Assembly (NCBI GenBank): GCA_031549865.1
Contig: JAVBPE010000002.1
Coordinates: 186,001-250,000 of the forward strand
Source: JAVBPE01 sp031549865
GTDB lineage: Bacteria > Bacillota_I > Bacilli_A > Acholeplasmatales > Anaeroplasmataceae
Direction of reading: 5' to 3'
DNA length: 64,000 nt
Both the position numbers and the translations under genes were made by a program. Positions 1 through 8,715 of the stretch are shown here, one piece after another. The notes under the pieces are model-generated. The model had not been told where the DNA came from. It did no database searches and was given only the letters and a program-made list of their open reading frames with translations. Position 1 is the first letter of the stretch. Every line of letters begins with the position of its first letter.

Positions 1-1
1 A

Positions 2-337
2 GTTATTGAAGCAGATAAAGATAATTTAGATGGATTAAATTTCTTAAGTGGAAAAACTATGGATTATGTAAATAAAATGGCAATGAACGGAACAACTATT
101 GCCCATGTTGATGGTGGAGTGCCTAACATAAAACTTAATATTCCAAACATTAGTGCTTATACGTATGGCTATTTAGCTTATTTTTTTGAATTTGCTTGTG
201 GTATTTCTGCATACATGCTAGGCGTTAATCCATTTGATCAACCTGGTGTTGAAGCATATAAGAAGAATATGTTTGCTCTTCTTGGGAAACCAGGATATGA
301 AAAGCTTAAAGAAGAATTGGAATTAAAATTAAAATAA
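2..337 (+). CDS. pgi: Glucose-6-phosphate isomerase, C-terminal part (5' truncated by window edge)
   Basis: The reading frame is open from base 2 to the TAA at 335-337, giving the last 111 residues. The segment [11 protein letters not shown] followed by [28 protein letters not shown] is the conserved C-terminal signature region of bacterial Pgi, which interconverts glucose-6-phosphate and fructose-6-phosphate in the cytosol (glycolysis/gluconeogenesis). The catalytic core lies upstream of the window. An internal ATG at 59 exists but is only a methionine inside the conserved domain. The gene ends in a rho-independent terminator that overlaps its stop codon. Confidence 0.95.
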   Translation, partial: VIEADKDNLDGLNFLSGKTMDYVNKMAMNGTTIAHVDGGVPNIKLNIPNISAYTYGYLAYFFEFACGISAYMLGVNPFDQPGVEAYKKNMFALLGKPGYEKLKEELELKLK

Positions 338-356
338 GTCACTTAGGTGACTTTTT
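336..356 (+). terminator. Rho-independent terminator after pgi
   Basis: A perfect 7-bp stem (AAGTCAC / GTGACTT) with a TTAG loop is followed by a short T run. The left arm starts in the pgi stop codon. Confidence 0.75.
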
Positions 357-369
357 ATAAGGAGTTATT

Positions 370-1383
370 ATGTTTGAAAATTTTATGTTTGCAATAAATG
401 CAATAGTGCCAATAATATTATTAATTGTTTTAGGCTATTTTTTAAAAAGAAAAAATATTTTTAAAGAAGATTTTTTTAGGACAGCGAATAAATTTGTTTT
501 TAAAATAGCCCTACCATTATTATTATTTTGTAATGTATATAAAATCAAGGATATTTCATCAATTAAATATGATGTTGTAATATATTCATGTATTGTTATA
601 GGAATTTTCTTTTTACTAGGTCTTTTAACAGTTATATTTATTCCAGATAAAAAGAAAAAAGGAGTAGTATTACAATGTATTTTTAGATCTAATTTTTCTA
701 TATTGGGATTACCTTTAGCCAAAGCTTTAGGTGGTGCAAGTGGCGAAGCAGTAGCGGCGATTATTTCGCTATTTACAATTCCGTTATTTAATATTTTAGC
801 AGTAGTGAGTTTATCAATATATAATGATGATGAAACTAAAAAAGTTTCAGTAAAAGAAATATTATTATCTATTATAAAAAATCCTTTAATTATTGGTGTA
901 TGTGCAGGACTTGTATGTCTAATTGTACGTTCATTTATTCCAGTTAATGATTTAGGTATAAAAGTATTTACAATCGAAAAAGATTTATATTTCTTATATA
1001 AAGCAGTATCAGATATTGCTTCAATTGCCTCACCACTTGCGTTAATTGTTTTAGGCGGACTATTTGAATTTAATGCTGTAAAATCATTAATTAAAGAAAT
1101 ATCAATTGCAACTATTTGGCGTATAGTTCTTGCCCCAGTTCTTGGATTAGTAGGGGCAGTATTATTATCTAGATATACTAATTTAGTGGATTTTAAAGCG
1201 GCAGAATATACGGTTTTAATTGCTTTATTTGGATCACCAGTTGCAGTATCATCTGCAATCATGGCCTCTGAAATGGGGTCTGATGAGCAGCTTGCAGGGC
1301 AATTAGTCGTGTGGACAAGCATTTTAAGTGTTATAACTTTATTCATATTTATTCTTATATTTAGAAATTGTGGATTAATATAG
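370..1383 (+). CDS. AEC-family permease (auxin efflux carrier / malate permease type)
   Basis: A 337-residue integral membrane protein with about ten hydrophobic segments. It starts NAIVPIILLIVLGYFLKRK and has the AEC-type segments FVFKIALPLLLF and FRSNFSILGLPLAKALGG. The length and the repeated five-helix arrangement fit the AEC family, which moves organic anions such as malate or other small carboxylates. The ATG at 370 has an AAGGAG Shine-Dalgarno 5 nt upstream. It lies between the pgi terminator and the rsmH-type gene, which starts 7 nt after its stop, so the two are probably co-transcribed. The substrate cannot be read from the sequence. The 303-residue antisense frame over it is a shadow. 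Confidence 0.85.
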   Translation: MFENFMFAINAIVPIILLIVLGYFLKRKNIFKEDFFRTANKFVFKIALPLLLFCNVYKIKDISSIKYDVVIYSCIVIGIFFLLGLLTVIFIPDKKKKGVVLQCIFRSNFSILGLPLAKALGGASGEAVAAIISLFTIPLFNILAVVSLSIYNDDETKKVSVKEILLSIIKNPLIIGVCAGLVCLIVRSFIPVNDLGIKVFTIEKDLYFLYKAVSDIASIASPLALIVLGGLFEFNAVKSLIKEISIATIWRIVLAPVLGLVGAVLLSRYTNLVDFKAAEYTVLIALFGSPVAVSSAIMASEMGSDEQLAGQLVVWTSILSVITLFIFILIFRNCGLI

Positions 1384-1390
1384 GTGGGTT

Positions 1391-2437
1391 ATGGAAGAAA
1401 ATAAAGAACATAAACGTCGAGTTCGATATAACGGAACGCATCCAAAAAAATTTAATGAAAAATATAAAGAATTAAATCCGGATAAATATCAAGATACTAT
1501 TCTTAAAGTTATTCAAAAAGGCAGTACACCTGCGGGAATGCATATATCAATTTGCGTTAAAGAAATCCTAGATTTTTTAAAGATAAAACCTGGTGAAAAA
1601 GGGCTTGATGCAACTTTAGGGTATGGCGGCCATACAAAAGAAATGCTTAATTGTTTAGAAGGAAAAGGCCATATTTATGCTTTGGATATAGATCCGATTG
1701 AGAGTTTAAAAACTAAAGAAAGATTAAATAATTTAGGTTATAATGATGAAATTTTAACTATCATTAATACAAATTTTGAAAATATTGATCAAATTAGTGA
1801 GCAATATGGTTTATTCGATTTTGTATTAGCCGATCTTGGTATTTCATCAATGCAAGTAGATAATCCAAGCCGAGGCTTTTCTTATAAAAAAGATGGTCCT
1901 TTGGATTTGAGATTAAATCCATATATAGGTGTAAGTGCAAGCACTCGTTTAAAAGAGTTAGATTATGATGAAATAGTTGGAATGCTAATAGATAATTCTG
2001 ATGAACCTTATGCCTCTGTTATTGCCAAAAGAATTATAAAGCATTACGAAGATGGGTTAGATATTCTAACTACAACGGACCTTAAAAATGTAATTGAAGA
2101 TGCTTTAGCACCTCTTAACTTAAGTGAGAAGAAAGAAGTAATAAAGAAATCTTGCCAACGTACTTTTCAAGCTTTAAGAATTGATGTTAATAGAGAATAT
2201 GAAGTATTATTTAATTTTTTAGAAAAATTGCCTAATATTTTAGCGCCTAATGGAAGAGTTGCCATATTAACTTTTCATTCTGGTGAGGATAGACTTGTGA
2301 AAAAAGCTTTTCAACATTTTTACCGAAGTGGAATATATAGTGATATAGCAAAGGAAGTTATAACTCCTTCAATTGAAGAATGTAATATGAACCCTCGTGC
2401 ACGCTCTACAAAGATGCGTTGGGCTATAAAAAAATAA
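1391..2437 (+). CDS. rsmH: RsmH-type 16S rRNA m4C1402 methyltransferase, long-form variant
   Basis: 348 residues. After a basic leader (residues 1-50, with RYNGTHPKKFNEKYKELNP) comes an SAM-dependent Rossmann methyltransferase core: LDATLGYGGHTKEML (SAM loop), YALDIDP, FVLADLGISSMQVDNPSRGFSY and the C-terminal ILTFHSGEDRLVKKAF. These are hallmark RsmH/MraW motifs; RsmH methylates N4 of C1402 in the ribosomal P site. The N-terminal extension THPKKFxEKYKEL is what I recall from the paralogous 'MraW2' group in Firmicutes, usually located outside the dcw cluster, as here. It could therefore be a second copy with a different target. It is downstream of the AEC permease and has its own terminator. 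Confidence 0.85.
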   Translation: MEENKEHKRRVRYNGTHPKKFNEKYKELNPDKYQDTILKVIQKGSTPAGMHISICVKEILDFLKIKPGEKGLDATLGYGGHTKEMLNCLEGKGHIYALDIDPIESLKTKERLNNLGYNDEILTIINTNFENIDQISEQYGLFDFVLADLGISSMQVDNPSRGFSYKKDGPLDLRLNPYIGVSASTRLKELDYDEIVGMLIDNSDEPYASVIAKRIIKHYEDGLDILTTTDLKNVIEDALAPLNLSEKKEVIKKSCQRTFQALRIDVNREYEVLFNFLEKLPNILAPNGRVAILTFHSGEDRLVKKAFQHFYRSGIYSDIAKEVITPSIEECNMNPRARSTKMRWAIKK

Positions 2438-2460
2438 CTCTCTTTATAGAGAGTTTTATT
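2436..2460 (+). terminator. Rho-independent terminator after rsmH
   Basis: An 8-bp perfect stem (AACTCTCT / AGAGAGTT) with a TTAT loop is followed by TTTT. It begins inside the stop codon of the methyltransferase gene. Confidence 0.85.
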
Positions 2461-2545
2461 TTTCATTAATGTATTGCTATAACGGACACAATGCTGAAAT
2501 TTGTCATAATACTTCATTTTTATTTTAAATACAAGGTGAAAAAAG

Positions 2546-2575
2546 TTTTTCATTATTAATCATTTTAATGAAAAA
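2546..2575. other. Intergenic inverted repeat upstream of nrdD
   Basis: TTTTTCATT and AATGAAAAA form a 9-bp inverted repeat in the 260-bp gap before nrdD. There is no T tract beyond a normal AT-rich background. It could be an operator or a weak hairpin. I looked for NrdR-box palindromes in this gap and did not find any. Confidence 0.3.
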
Positions 2576-2698
2576 TGATGAAATATATAACAAAAAATAA
2601 ATTAATTTTATAAGCATTTACTTACCCTTTTTAATTTGTTATTATCTTAATAATTATTAATTCAATTTATTGTAATTAACTTTGGGAGGCTTTTTATT

Positions 2699-4825
2699 AT
2701 GCGCGATGTTTTTATTATAAAAAAGGATGGAACTAAAGAAAGTTTTCAACCAATAAAAATTAAAAAGGCAGTTACTAAGTCAGCGAGTCGTGTACTTGTT
2801 AATTTTACAGATACTGATTTAGAAAATATTGTTAATACAGTAATAAAAGCCATTGATGACAAGCAATTAACGGAAATTACTATTTTACAAATGCATAATA
2901 TGGTTGAAGGAGCTTTAGAGGTTACTTTTCCTTTGGTTGCAAAAAGTTATAGAGATTATAGAAACTACAAACAAGACTTTGTAAAAATGCTTGATGATGT
3001 ATATGTAAAGAGTCAATCTATTATGTATATTGGTGATAAAGAAAATAGTAATACTGATAGTGCTTTAGTTTCAACGAAAAGAAGTTTAATTTTTAATCAA
3101 CTTAATAAAGAACTTTATAAAAAATTCTTTTTAAATGTCGATGAATTGCAAGCTATAAATGATGGATATATTTATATTCATGATATGTGCGCTAGAAGAG
3201 ATACGATGAATTGTTGCTTATTTGATATTAAGAATGTCTTAAAAGATGGTTTTGAAATGGGTAATCTTTGGTATAATGAGCCTAAATCACTTGATGTCGC
3301 TTTTGATGTAATTGGAGACGTTGTTTTATCTACCGCTGCTCAACAATACGGCGGGTTCACTTTACCATCAATAGATTTAGTTTTAGATAAATACGCAGAA
3401 CTTTCTTATGCCAATTATTTAAAAAAATATATAGATTTAGGTGTTGACTTAATATCTGCAGAAAAAGTTGCTATGGAAGATGTTAGAACTGATTTCCAAA
3501 AAGGTTATCAAGGCTTAGAATATAAATTTAATACAATCGGATCAAGTAGAGGGGATTATCCTTTTATTACAGTTACCTTTGGAACAGGTACTACTAGATT
3601 TGCTAAAATGGCTTCTATTGAATGTTTAAAAGTAAGAAGAATTGGACAAGGAAAGCCAGGGCGTAAACGTCCAGTATTATTTCCAAAACTTGTTTTCTTA
3701 TTTGATGAAAATCTTCATGGTAAAGGTTGTATTAATGAAGATGTATTTGAAGAAGGAATTCTATGTTCAAGTAAGACAATGTACCCTGATTGGCTAAGTT
3801 TAACAGGCGAAGGTTATATTGCTTCAATGTATAAAAAATATGGTAAAATCATTTCTCCAATGGGATGTCGTGCATTTTTATCACCATGGTATGAAAGAGG
3901 CGGGATGAATCCAGCTGATGAGGATGATATGCCAGTATTTGAAGGCCGCTTTAATATTGGAGCTATTAGTCTTCATTTACCAATGATTTTAGCTAAAGCC
4001 CAACAAGAAAGCAAAGATTTTTATGAAGTTTTAGATTATTATTTAGAAATGATTAGAAGAATTCATCGCCGTACTTATAATTATTTAGGAGAAATGAAAG
4101 CATCAACTAATCCTATTGCTTATACTCAGGGAGGTTTTTATGGAGGTAATTTATCATTTAATGATAAAATTAAACCTATTTTAAAAACTGCAACTGCTTC
4201 ATTTGGTTATACAGCTTTAAATGAATTACAAGAATTATATAATAAGAAATCTTTAGTTGAAGATGGTGAATTTGCAATTTGTGTTTTAGAATACATCAAT
4301 AAACGTATTTTAGACTTCAAAAAAGAAGATAATATTTTATATGCAATATATGGAACACCAGCTGAAAACTTATGCGGACTTCAAGTAACTCAATTTAGAA
4401 AAAAATATGGTATTATTGAAGGTGTAAGTGATAGACCATATGTTTCAAATAGTTTTCATTGTCACGTAAGTGAAGAAATTTCACCTATTAAAAAGCAAGA
4501 TCTTGAAAAAAGATTTTGGGAATTAACAAATGGTGGTAAAATTCAATATGTTAAATATCCTATTAATTATAATACGGATGCAATTAAATCATTAATTTTA
4601 AGAGCAATGAAATATGGCTTTTATGAAGGGGTTAATTTATCATTAGCTTATTGTGAAAATTGTGGTCATGAAGAATTATCTATGGATATATGTCCAAAAT
4701 GTGGTTCTAAGAATTTAACTAAAATAGACCGTATGAATGGGTATTTGTCTTATTCAAGAGTAAATGGAGACACTCGTCTTAATGATGCCAAAATGGCTGA
4801 AATTAAGGAAAGGAGAAGCATGTAA
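2699..4825 (+). CDS. nrdD: Anaerobic (class III) ribonucleoside-triphosphate reductase
   Basis: 708 residues. An ATP-cone regulatory domain occupies residues 1-95 (IIKKDGTKESFQPIKIKKAV). The catalytic barrel follows. The C-terminus carries a zinc site made of two CxxC pairs (CENCGHEE, CPKCGSKN) and the glycyl-radical loop DRMNGYLS near residue 685. It reduces NTPs to dNTPs under anoxia after NrdG installs the glycyl radical. The ATG has a strong GGGAGGC ribosome site about 10 nt upstream. The stop overlaps the nrdG start (TAATG), so the two are translationally coupled. The length is typical of the family. The presence of class III only in this operon fits an anaerobic lifestyle. Confidence 0.96.
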   Translation: MRDVFIIKKDGTKESFQPIKIKKAVTKSASRVLVNFTDTDLENIVNTVIKAIDDKQLTEITILQMHNMVEGALEVTFPLVAKSYRDYRNYKQDFVKMLDDVYVKSQSIMYIGDKENSNTDSALVSTKRSLIFNQLNKELYKKFFLNVDELQAINDGYIYIHDMCARRDTMNCCLFDIKNVLKDGFEMGNLWYNEPKSLDVAFDVIGDVVLSTAAQQYGGFTLPSIDLVLDKYAELSYANYLKKYIDLGVDLISAEKVAMEDVRTDFQKGYQGLEYKFNTIGSSRGDYPFITVTFGTGTTRFAKMASIECLKVRRIGQGKPGRKRPVLFPKLVFLFDENLHGKGCINEDVFEEGILCSSKTMYPDWLSLTGEGYIASMYKKYGKIISPMGCRAFLSPWYERGGMNPADEDDMPVFEGRFNIGAISLHLPMILAKAQQESKDFYEVLDYYLEMIRRIHRRTYNYLGEMKASTNPIAYTQGGFYGGNLSFNDKIKPILKTATASFGYTALNELQELYNKKSLVEDGEFAICVLEYINKRILDFKKEDNILYAIYGTPAENLCGLQVTQFRKKYGIIEGVSDRPYVSNSFHCHVSEEISPIKKQDLEKRFWELTNGGKIQYVKYPINYNTDAIKSLILRAMKYGFYEGVNLSLAYCENCGHEELSMDICPKCGSKNLTKIDRMNGYLSYSRVNGDTRLNDAKMAEIKERRSM

Positions 4826-5328
4826 TGCATTACCATAATATTACTAAGGATGATATGCTAAACGGAGCTGGTTTGCGTGTTGTTCTTTGGCTATCTGGGT
4901 GTGGACATAATTGTCCTGGATGTCAAAACCCGATTACACATAATCCAAATGGTGGATTATTATTTGATGAGGCAGCAAAAGAAGAAATTTATCAAGAATT
5001 AAGAAAATCTTATGTGTCAGGAATTACTTTTTCAGGTGGAGATCCACTTCATCCTTTAAATGTAAATGAAGTACATAGTTTAATTGATGAAATAAGTGAA
5101 CTATATCCTGATAAAAATATATGGTTATATACGGGCTATTTATTTGAGAGTTTAAAAGGTTTAGATTTCTTAGAAAAAATAGATGTTTTGATAGATGGAA
5201 GATTTGAATTAGAAAATCTAGATTTAAATGCCCATTGGGTTGGCTCAAGCAATCAAAGAGTTATTGATGTCAAAAAAAGTTTAAAAGAAGGCGAAATAGT
5301 CTTATTCAAGGAGAAATATATAATATGA
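4825..5328 (+). CDS. nrdG: Anaerobic ribonucleotide reductase activating protein (radical SAM)
   Basis: 167 residues. The radical-SAM cluster motif CX3CX2C is visible as CGHNCPGC, and the SAM-binding GGDP as TFSGGDPLHP. The domain context VVLWLSGCGHNCPGCQNP is characteristic of NrdG, which uses a [4Fe-4S] cluster and SAM to generate the glycyl radical on NrdD. It overlaps the nrdD stop by one base and the dut start by four (ATGA). It is therefore the middle gene of a nucleotide-synthesis operon. Confidence 0.96.
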   Translation: MHYHNITKDDMLNGAGLRVVLWLSGCGHNCPGCQNPITHNPNGGLLFDEAAKEEIYQELRKSYVSGITFSGGDPLHPLNVNEVHSLIDEISELYPDKNIWLYTGYLFESLKGLDFLEKIDVLIDGRFELENLDLNAHWVGSSNQRVIDVKKSLKEGEIVLFKEKYII

Positions 5329-5831
5329 AAAAAGTAGCACAATTCTTTAAAATAAGTTTTGAACAATTTAAGAAAGATTACTTAGAATTTGAATATAAAG
5401 AAGAAGATTTAAAAAAAATATATGATAGTATTAAATTACCAAAAAGAGCAACAACAGGTAGTGCTGGTTATGATTTTTATGCTCCATTCTATTTCAAATT
5501 AAAACCAGGACAAACTATTAAAATTCCAACTGGTATTAGAGTGAAAATAGATGAAGATTATGTTTTGAATTTATATCCAAGAAGTGGGTTAGGTTTTAAA
5601 TATCGTCTTCAATTAAATAATACTGTAGGTATTATTGATAGTGATTATTATAATTCAGATAATGAAGGTCATATTTTTGTTAAACTTACAAACGATTCAA
5701 ATGAATCTAAAGTGGTTGAAGTAGAAGCAGGAAGTGGAATTGTTCAAGGTATTTTCTTAGAATATGCTATTACAGTTGATGATGAAGTTACTGAAATTAG
5801 AAATGGTGGTTTCGGTTCAACAACAAAATAA
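5325..5831 (+). CDS. dut: dUTP diphosphatase
   Basis: 168 residues of trimeric dUTPase type. Conserved motifs in order: GSAGYDFYAP (motif 1), YPRSGLGFKY (motif 2), NTVGIIDSDYY (motif 3), a Q/G-containing motif 4 region (GIVQGIFLEY), and the C-terminal glycine-rich arm NGGFGSTTK (motif 5). It hydrolyses dUTP to dUMP and PPi, keeping uracil out of DNA and supplying dTMP synthesis. A longer N-terminus (about 45 residues before motif 1) than E. coli Dut is seen. It overlaps nrdG by 4 nt, so dNTP production and dUTP removal share one mRNA. Confidence 0.93.
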   Translation: MKKVAQFFKISFEQFKKDYLEFEYKEEDLKKIYDSIKLPKRATTGSAGYDFYAPFYFKLKPGQTIKIPTGIRVKIDEDYVLNLYPRSGLGFKYRLQLNNTVGIIDSDYYNSDNEGHIFVKLTNDSNESKVVEVEAGSGIVQGIFLEYAITVDDEVTEIRNGGFGSTTK

Positions 5832-5849
5832 AGTTGTAAAAAATAAAAG

Positions 5850-5925
5850 CAAGGAGTTATGATAATCCTTGTGTATGTTACTAAGAGCATCTAACAACTT
5901 GGTCGTGGATAGATGCTCTTTTTTA
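5850..5925 (+). terminator. Two-hairpin 3' region ending the nrdDG-dut operon
   Basis: The first hairpin is CAAGGA / TCCTTG (5850-5871, 10-nt loop). The second is an 11-bp perfect stem, AAGAGCATCTA (5883-5893) with TAGATGCTCTT (5910-5920), followed by TTTTTT. The second is a strong intrinsic terminator. The rest of the gap, to 6110, shows only an AT-rich stretch with a weak AAGG/CCTT hairpin near 6018-6038. Confidence 0.8.
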
Positions 5926-6110
5926 TTAGCGTTAATAAAACTTATAATATCTGAAAATAAATTATCATGTATCTTCTTATATTTAAACTTGAGGTATTAA
6001 CTCTATCACCATGCCAAGGTTTTTAACGCCTTGCACCTATAGTTCAAAATTTATTTTACTTAAAAAGAATAAAAATAATAATAAAATCATAAAATTAATA
6101 GGTGATATCT

Positions 6111-6761
6111 TTGAAAAAACTATTAACTTATTTTATTGTTTTAGTATTTTTTCTTTCATTTATGATAACTGAAGAGGTAGTTACAGCTAATACTAATGCT
6201 GAGGTTATATATATTGATCCTGGACATGGTGGAGCAGATGGTGGAGCAACAATAAATAATATTAAAGAAGCGGATTTAAATTTAGCAATTGCATTAAAAT
6301 TAAAAACAATATATGAAAATAATGGTTATAGTGTTTTATTAACCAGAGACGGAGATTATGATTTGGCAACGGATCCTAATAACCGTAAAAGAACGGATAT
6401 CAGAAAAAGAGTAGAACTTATTAATGCTTCTAAAGCTTCTTATTTTATTTCAGTTCATATGAATAGTTTTTCAGATTCTAAATATCGTGGCAGCCAAGTC
6501 TTTTACTCGAGTGTTAATGAACAATCTTTTGAATATGCAAAAAAAATTCAAGAATCTTTAAAATATTATTTAAGTAATACAACTAGAGAAGCAAAAGTTA
6601 TTTCAAATATATATCTACTTGATCATGTGGTGATTCCAGGAGTTCTTGTTGAGTGTGGTTTTTTATCTAATAGTGAAGAATTAGAATTATTGAAAGATTC
6701 TAATTATCAACTCAAAATTGCTTATTCAATTTACTATGGATTTTGTGATTATATGATATAA
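6111..6761 (+). CDS. cwlD: N-acetylmuramoyl-L-alanine amidase (Amidase_3, CwlD-like)
   Basis: 216 residues. An N-terminal membrane/signal segment (TTG start, KKLLTYFIVLVFFLSFMI) precedes an Amidase_3 domain. The zinc and catalytic motifs are YIDPGHGGADGG (first His), a Glu in KEADLNLAIALKL, SVHMNS (second His) and VECGFLSN (catalytic Glu). It cleaves the MurNAc-L-Ala bond of peptidoglycan outside the membrane. CwlD in spore formers makes muramic-delta-lactam, but other Amidase_3 enzymes act in cell separation, so the role is not settled. I chose TTG at 6111 because AGGTGAT lies 5 nt upstream; an in-frame GTG at 6102 lies inside that ribosome site. Confidence 0.85.
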   Translation: MKKLLTYFIVLVFFLSFMITEEVVTANTNAEVIYIDPGHGGADGGATINNIKEADLNLAIALKLKTIYENNGYSVLLTRDGDYDLATDPNNRKRTDIRKRVELINASKASYFISVHMNSFSDSKYRGSQVFYSSVNEQSFEYAKKIQESLKYYLSNTTREAKVISNIYLLDHVVIPGVLVECGFLSNSEELELLKDSNYQLKIAYSIYYGFCDYMI

Positions 6762-6783
6762 TAATTCAGAAGTAGGTGATTAT

Positions 6784-7173
6784 ATGTATAAAATTGCGTT
6801 CATATGTAGTGATAACTCATGTTTAAGTCAAATTGCTGAGGCTTTATCAAAAATAATCTTTGATACTAATGTTGAATCCTTTTCTGCAGGGGTTGCTCCT
6901 AAAATGGCATTAGATAATATGGCTGTAAAAGCATTAAAAAAAACATATTATGTTAATATGTTAGATGAACAATATCCAAAGGGTTTAAATCAAATTCCAA
7001 GAGTGGATTTACTTATAAGTATGGAATCGAATTTGAATATAGGTATTTTATCAAAGAAAAAAATCGAATGGAATTTTTCAAATCCTAAAGATAATAAAGA
7101 AGATAAATATATTGAAGTCATTAAAAAAATATCTGATAATTTGTTCGATTTAAAGGATGAATTAGGATTATAA
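6784..7173 (+). CDS. Low-molecular-weight phosphatase / ArsC-like protein lacking the catalytic arginine
   Basis: 129 residues. The N-terminus KIAFICSDNSCLSQIAEAL aligns with the P-loop of LMW protein-tyrosine phosphatases and thioredoxin-type arsenate reductases (usual C-x4-C-R-S; CX5R). Here the loop is C-SDNS-C-L-S: the cysteines are kept but the phosphate-binding arginine is leucine. FSAGVAP also matches the family. The later Asp-Pro general-acid loop appears as FSNPKDNKED, with Asn in place of the usual Asp before Pro. Both changes argue for loss of phosphatase chemistry and possible phosphate/anion binding or a regulatory role. It lies just upstream of the t6A operon but is separated by a terminator. 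An ATG preceded by GTAGGTGAT supports the start. Confidence 0.65.
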   Translation: MYKIAFICSDNSCLSQIAEALSKIIFDTNVESFSAGVAPKMALDNMAVKALKKTYYVNMLDEQYPKGLNQIPRVDLLISMESNLNIGILSKKKIEWNFSNPKDNKEDKYIEVIKKISDNLFDLKDELGL

Positions 7174-7178
7174 AGTAT

Positions 7179-7208
7179 CCTAGTAAATGTTAATTTACTA
7201 GGAATTTT
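7179..7208 (+). terminator. Rho-independent terminator before tsaE
   Basis: A perfect 10-bp stem (CCTAGTAAAT / ATTTACTAGG) with a GTTA loop, then AATTTTTA. It isolates the t6A operon from the phosphatase-like gene. Confidence 0.85.
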
Positions 7209-7258
7209 TATTATGTTGTAGTATAATTATAATATTCAAGATTTAATTGGAGGCATAT

Positions 7259-7708
7259 ATGAAAAAAATTTATGAAATAAATAATTCAATAGAAACTATT
7301 GCCTTAGCTAATAAACTTGGAAACTTGCTTATTCCATCAACTGTTATTTTGTTAGTAGGTGATTTATCCGCTGGGAAAACTACATTCACAAAAGGAATTG
7401 GACAAGCTTTAGGAATAAAAAAAATAATTAATTCTCCAACCTTTACAATAGTAAAAACTTACCAAGGAAAATATAAATTGAATCACTTAGATCTATATCG
7501 TTTAAATGGAGTAAATGAAGATTTTGATCTAGAGGAGTACTTTAATGAGACTGATATAACAGTAGTTGAATGGCCATTTCAAGTAAAAGATATCTTACCA
7601 AGTGATTACATTAGCATAAATTTAGAAATAATTGATGAAAATAAAAGATTAATTACAATTGAAAATATTGGATTAAAATATGAAAACATTGTAAAGGAGT
7701 TAGACTAA
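7259..7708 (+). CDS. tsaE: tRNA t6A threonylcarbamoyl-transfer ATPase TsaE
   Basis: 149 residues, full length for the family. The Walker A motif is VGDLSAGKTTFTKGIGQALG and a conserved SPTF follows (INSPTFTIVKTYQG). The YRLNGVNEDFDLEEYF and VVEWP segments are typical of TsaE. It binds TsaB-TsaD and its ATPase drives cycling of the t6A37 tRNA modification complex. The ATG at 7259 has GGAGG 5 nt upstream; an earlier in-frame TTG at 7247 overlaps that ribosome site and is rejected. TATAAT at 7228-7233 is a likely -10 box. It is the first gene of tsaE-tsaB-rimI-tsaD. Confidence 0.95.
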   Translation: MKKIYEINNSIETIALANKLGNLLIPSTVILLVGDLSAGKTTFTKGIGQALGIKKIINSPTFTIVKTYQGKYKLNHLDLYRLNGVNEDFDLEEYFNETDITVVEWPFQVKDILPSDYISINLEIIDENKRLITIENIGLKYENIVKELD

Positions 7709-8286
7709 TGTATTATTTAATTTTAGATTCTTCGACTAAAAGAATATATGCTTGTTTATTAAAAGACGATACTATCATAGAAGAAAGATATATTGCAGGC
7801 TTTAATGACCATGCTAAAAATATAGTTATTGCAATTGAAGAAATGATAAAAAAAGAAAATATTGAAGTGAAAGATTTAAATCAAATAATCTGTGGAGTTG
7901 GTCCAGGCTCTTATACTGGTTGTAGGATGGCTGTAACGGTTTGTAAGATGCTTTCAACTCTTAAAAATATTCCTTTATATAGTATTTCCACATTGTTATT
8001 AATGAGTAGCGGAAGCGTAGGAAATACTTTGGCGTATATTGATGCAAGAAGAGGCAATGTTTTTGGAGCTATTTATAATAACGGAAATGAAGTTATTATT
8101 GATGGTTTATATTTTAAAGAAGAATTATTTAAAAATGAATATGAAATAGTTATAAGTGAAAATGATTATATAGTTAATCCTGTTGTTGTCAAAAATAAAG
8201 CTTTGTTAGTTGAAAACCCATATTTACTTATCCCTAACTATTTAAGAGATGTAGAAGCAGAAAGAAATTTAAAAAATGATAATTAG
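7708..8286 (+). CDS. tsaB: tRNA t6A complex dimerisation protein TsaB
   Basis: 192 residues. The ASKHA-fold N-terminus LILDSSTKRIYACLL and the conserved CGVGPGSYTGCRMAVT identify TsaB, a catalytically inactive paralogue of TsaD that scaffolds it. The C-terminal half is shorter and less conserved, as usual in Firmicutes. It starts on the tsaE stop codon (TAATG, 1-nt overlap) and overlaps rimI by 11 nt, so translation is coupled. Confidence 0.92.
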   Translation: MYYLILDSSTKRIYACLLKDDTIIEERYIAGFNDHAKNIVIAIEEMIKKENIEVKDLNQIICGVGPGSYTGCRMAVTVCKMLSTLKNIPLYSISTLLLMSSGSVGNTLAYIDARRGNVFGAIYNNGNEVIIDGLYFKEELFKNEYEIVISENDYIVNPVVVKNKALLVENPYLLIPNYLRDVEAERNLKNDN

Positions 8287-8707
8287 AGATATGACAAATC
8301 TTGATATAGATAATATTGTTTATTATGAAAACTTAATATTTGGAACTTCTTTAGGGCATGAAATGCTTAATAAAGAATTATCTAATGAATTAGCATATTA
8401 TCAGGTATGTGAAATAAATGGCTTATTTGCAGGTTATTTTGGAATGTGGATTAGCGATATAACTTCAGAGATACTAAATTTTTTTGTAGTAGAAGAATTT
8501 AGAAGACAGAATGTTGGAAGTAAATTATTAGAAAAAGCTATTTTAGAAATTGAAAATAGGAAAGTTAAATATATGACATTAGAGGTTAGAGAATCTAATC
8601 TAAAAGCAATTAGTTTATATAAGAAATATGGATTTTATATATCACATAAAAGAAATGAATATTATAGTGATGGAGAAGACGCCTTATTAATGATTAAAGA
8701 AATGTAG
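8276..8707 (+). CDS. rimI: GNAT N-acetyltransferase, RimI family
   Basis: 143 residues with the GNAT acetyl-CoA-binding motif [17 protein letters not shown] (R/QxxGxG/A; here RRQNVGS) and the C-terminal [19 protein letters not shown] that is diagnostic of RimI-like N-alpha-acetyltransferases. RimI in other bacteria acetylates the N-terminus of ribosomal protein S18 and other proteins. Its place between tsaB and tsaD is the common arrangement. The start overlaps the end of tsaB by 11 nt. Confidence 0.9.
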   Translation: MIIRDMTNLDIDNIVYYENLIFGTSLGHEMLNKELSNELAYYQVCEINGLFAGYFGMWISDITSEILNFFVVEEFRRQNVGSKLLEKAILEIENRKVKYMTLEVRESNLKAISLYKKYGFYISHKRNEYYSDGEDALLMIKEM

Positions 8708-8715
8708 GTGATGAA

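Noticed and set aside
435..1346. 303-residue open frame on the minus strand opposite the AEC permease
   Set aside because: It is the antisense shadow of a strongly supported gene, with no ribosome site, low-complexity Ser/Thr/Ile composition and no family resemblance.
2438..2698. Possible NrdR boxes or riboswitch before nrdD
   Set aside because: No ACACTATATATAGTGT-like palindrome pair and no recognisable aptamer; only an AT-rich gap with one weak inverted repeat.
5859..5894. Mini-ORF of 11 codons after AAGGAG in the 3' region of the nrdDG-dut operon, resembling a leader peptide
   Set aside because: The spacing between AAGGAG and ATG is only 2 nt, the ribosome site forms a stem with TCCTTG, and the region is a 3' UTR ending in a terminator more than 180 bp from the next gene.
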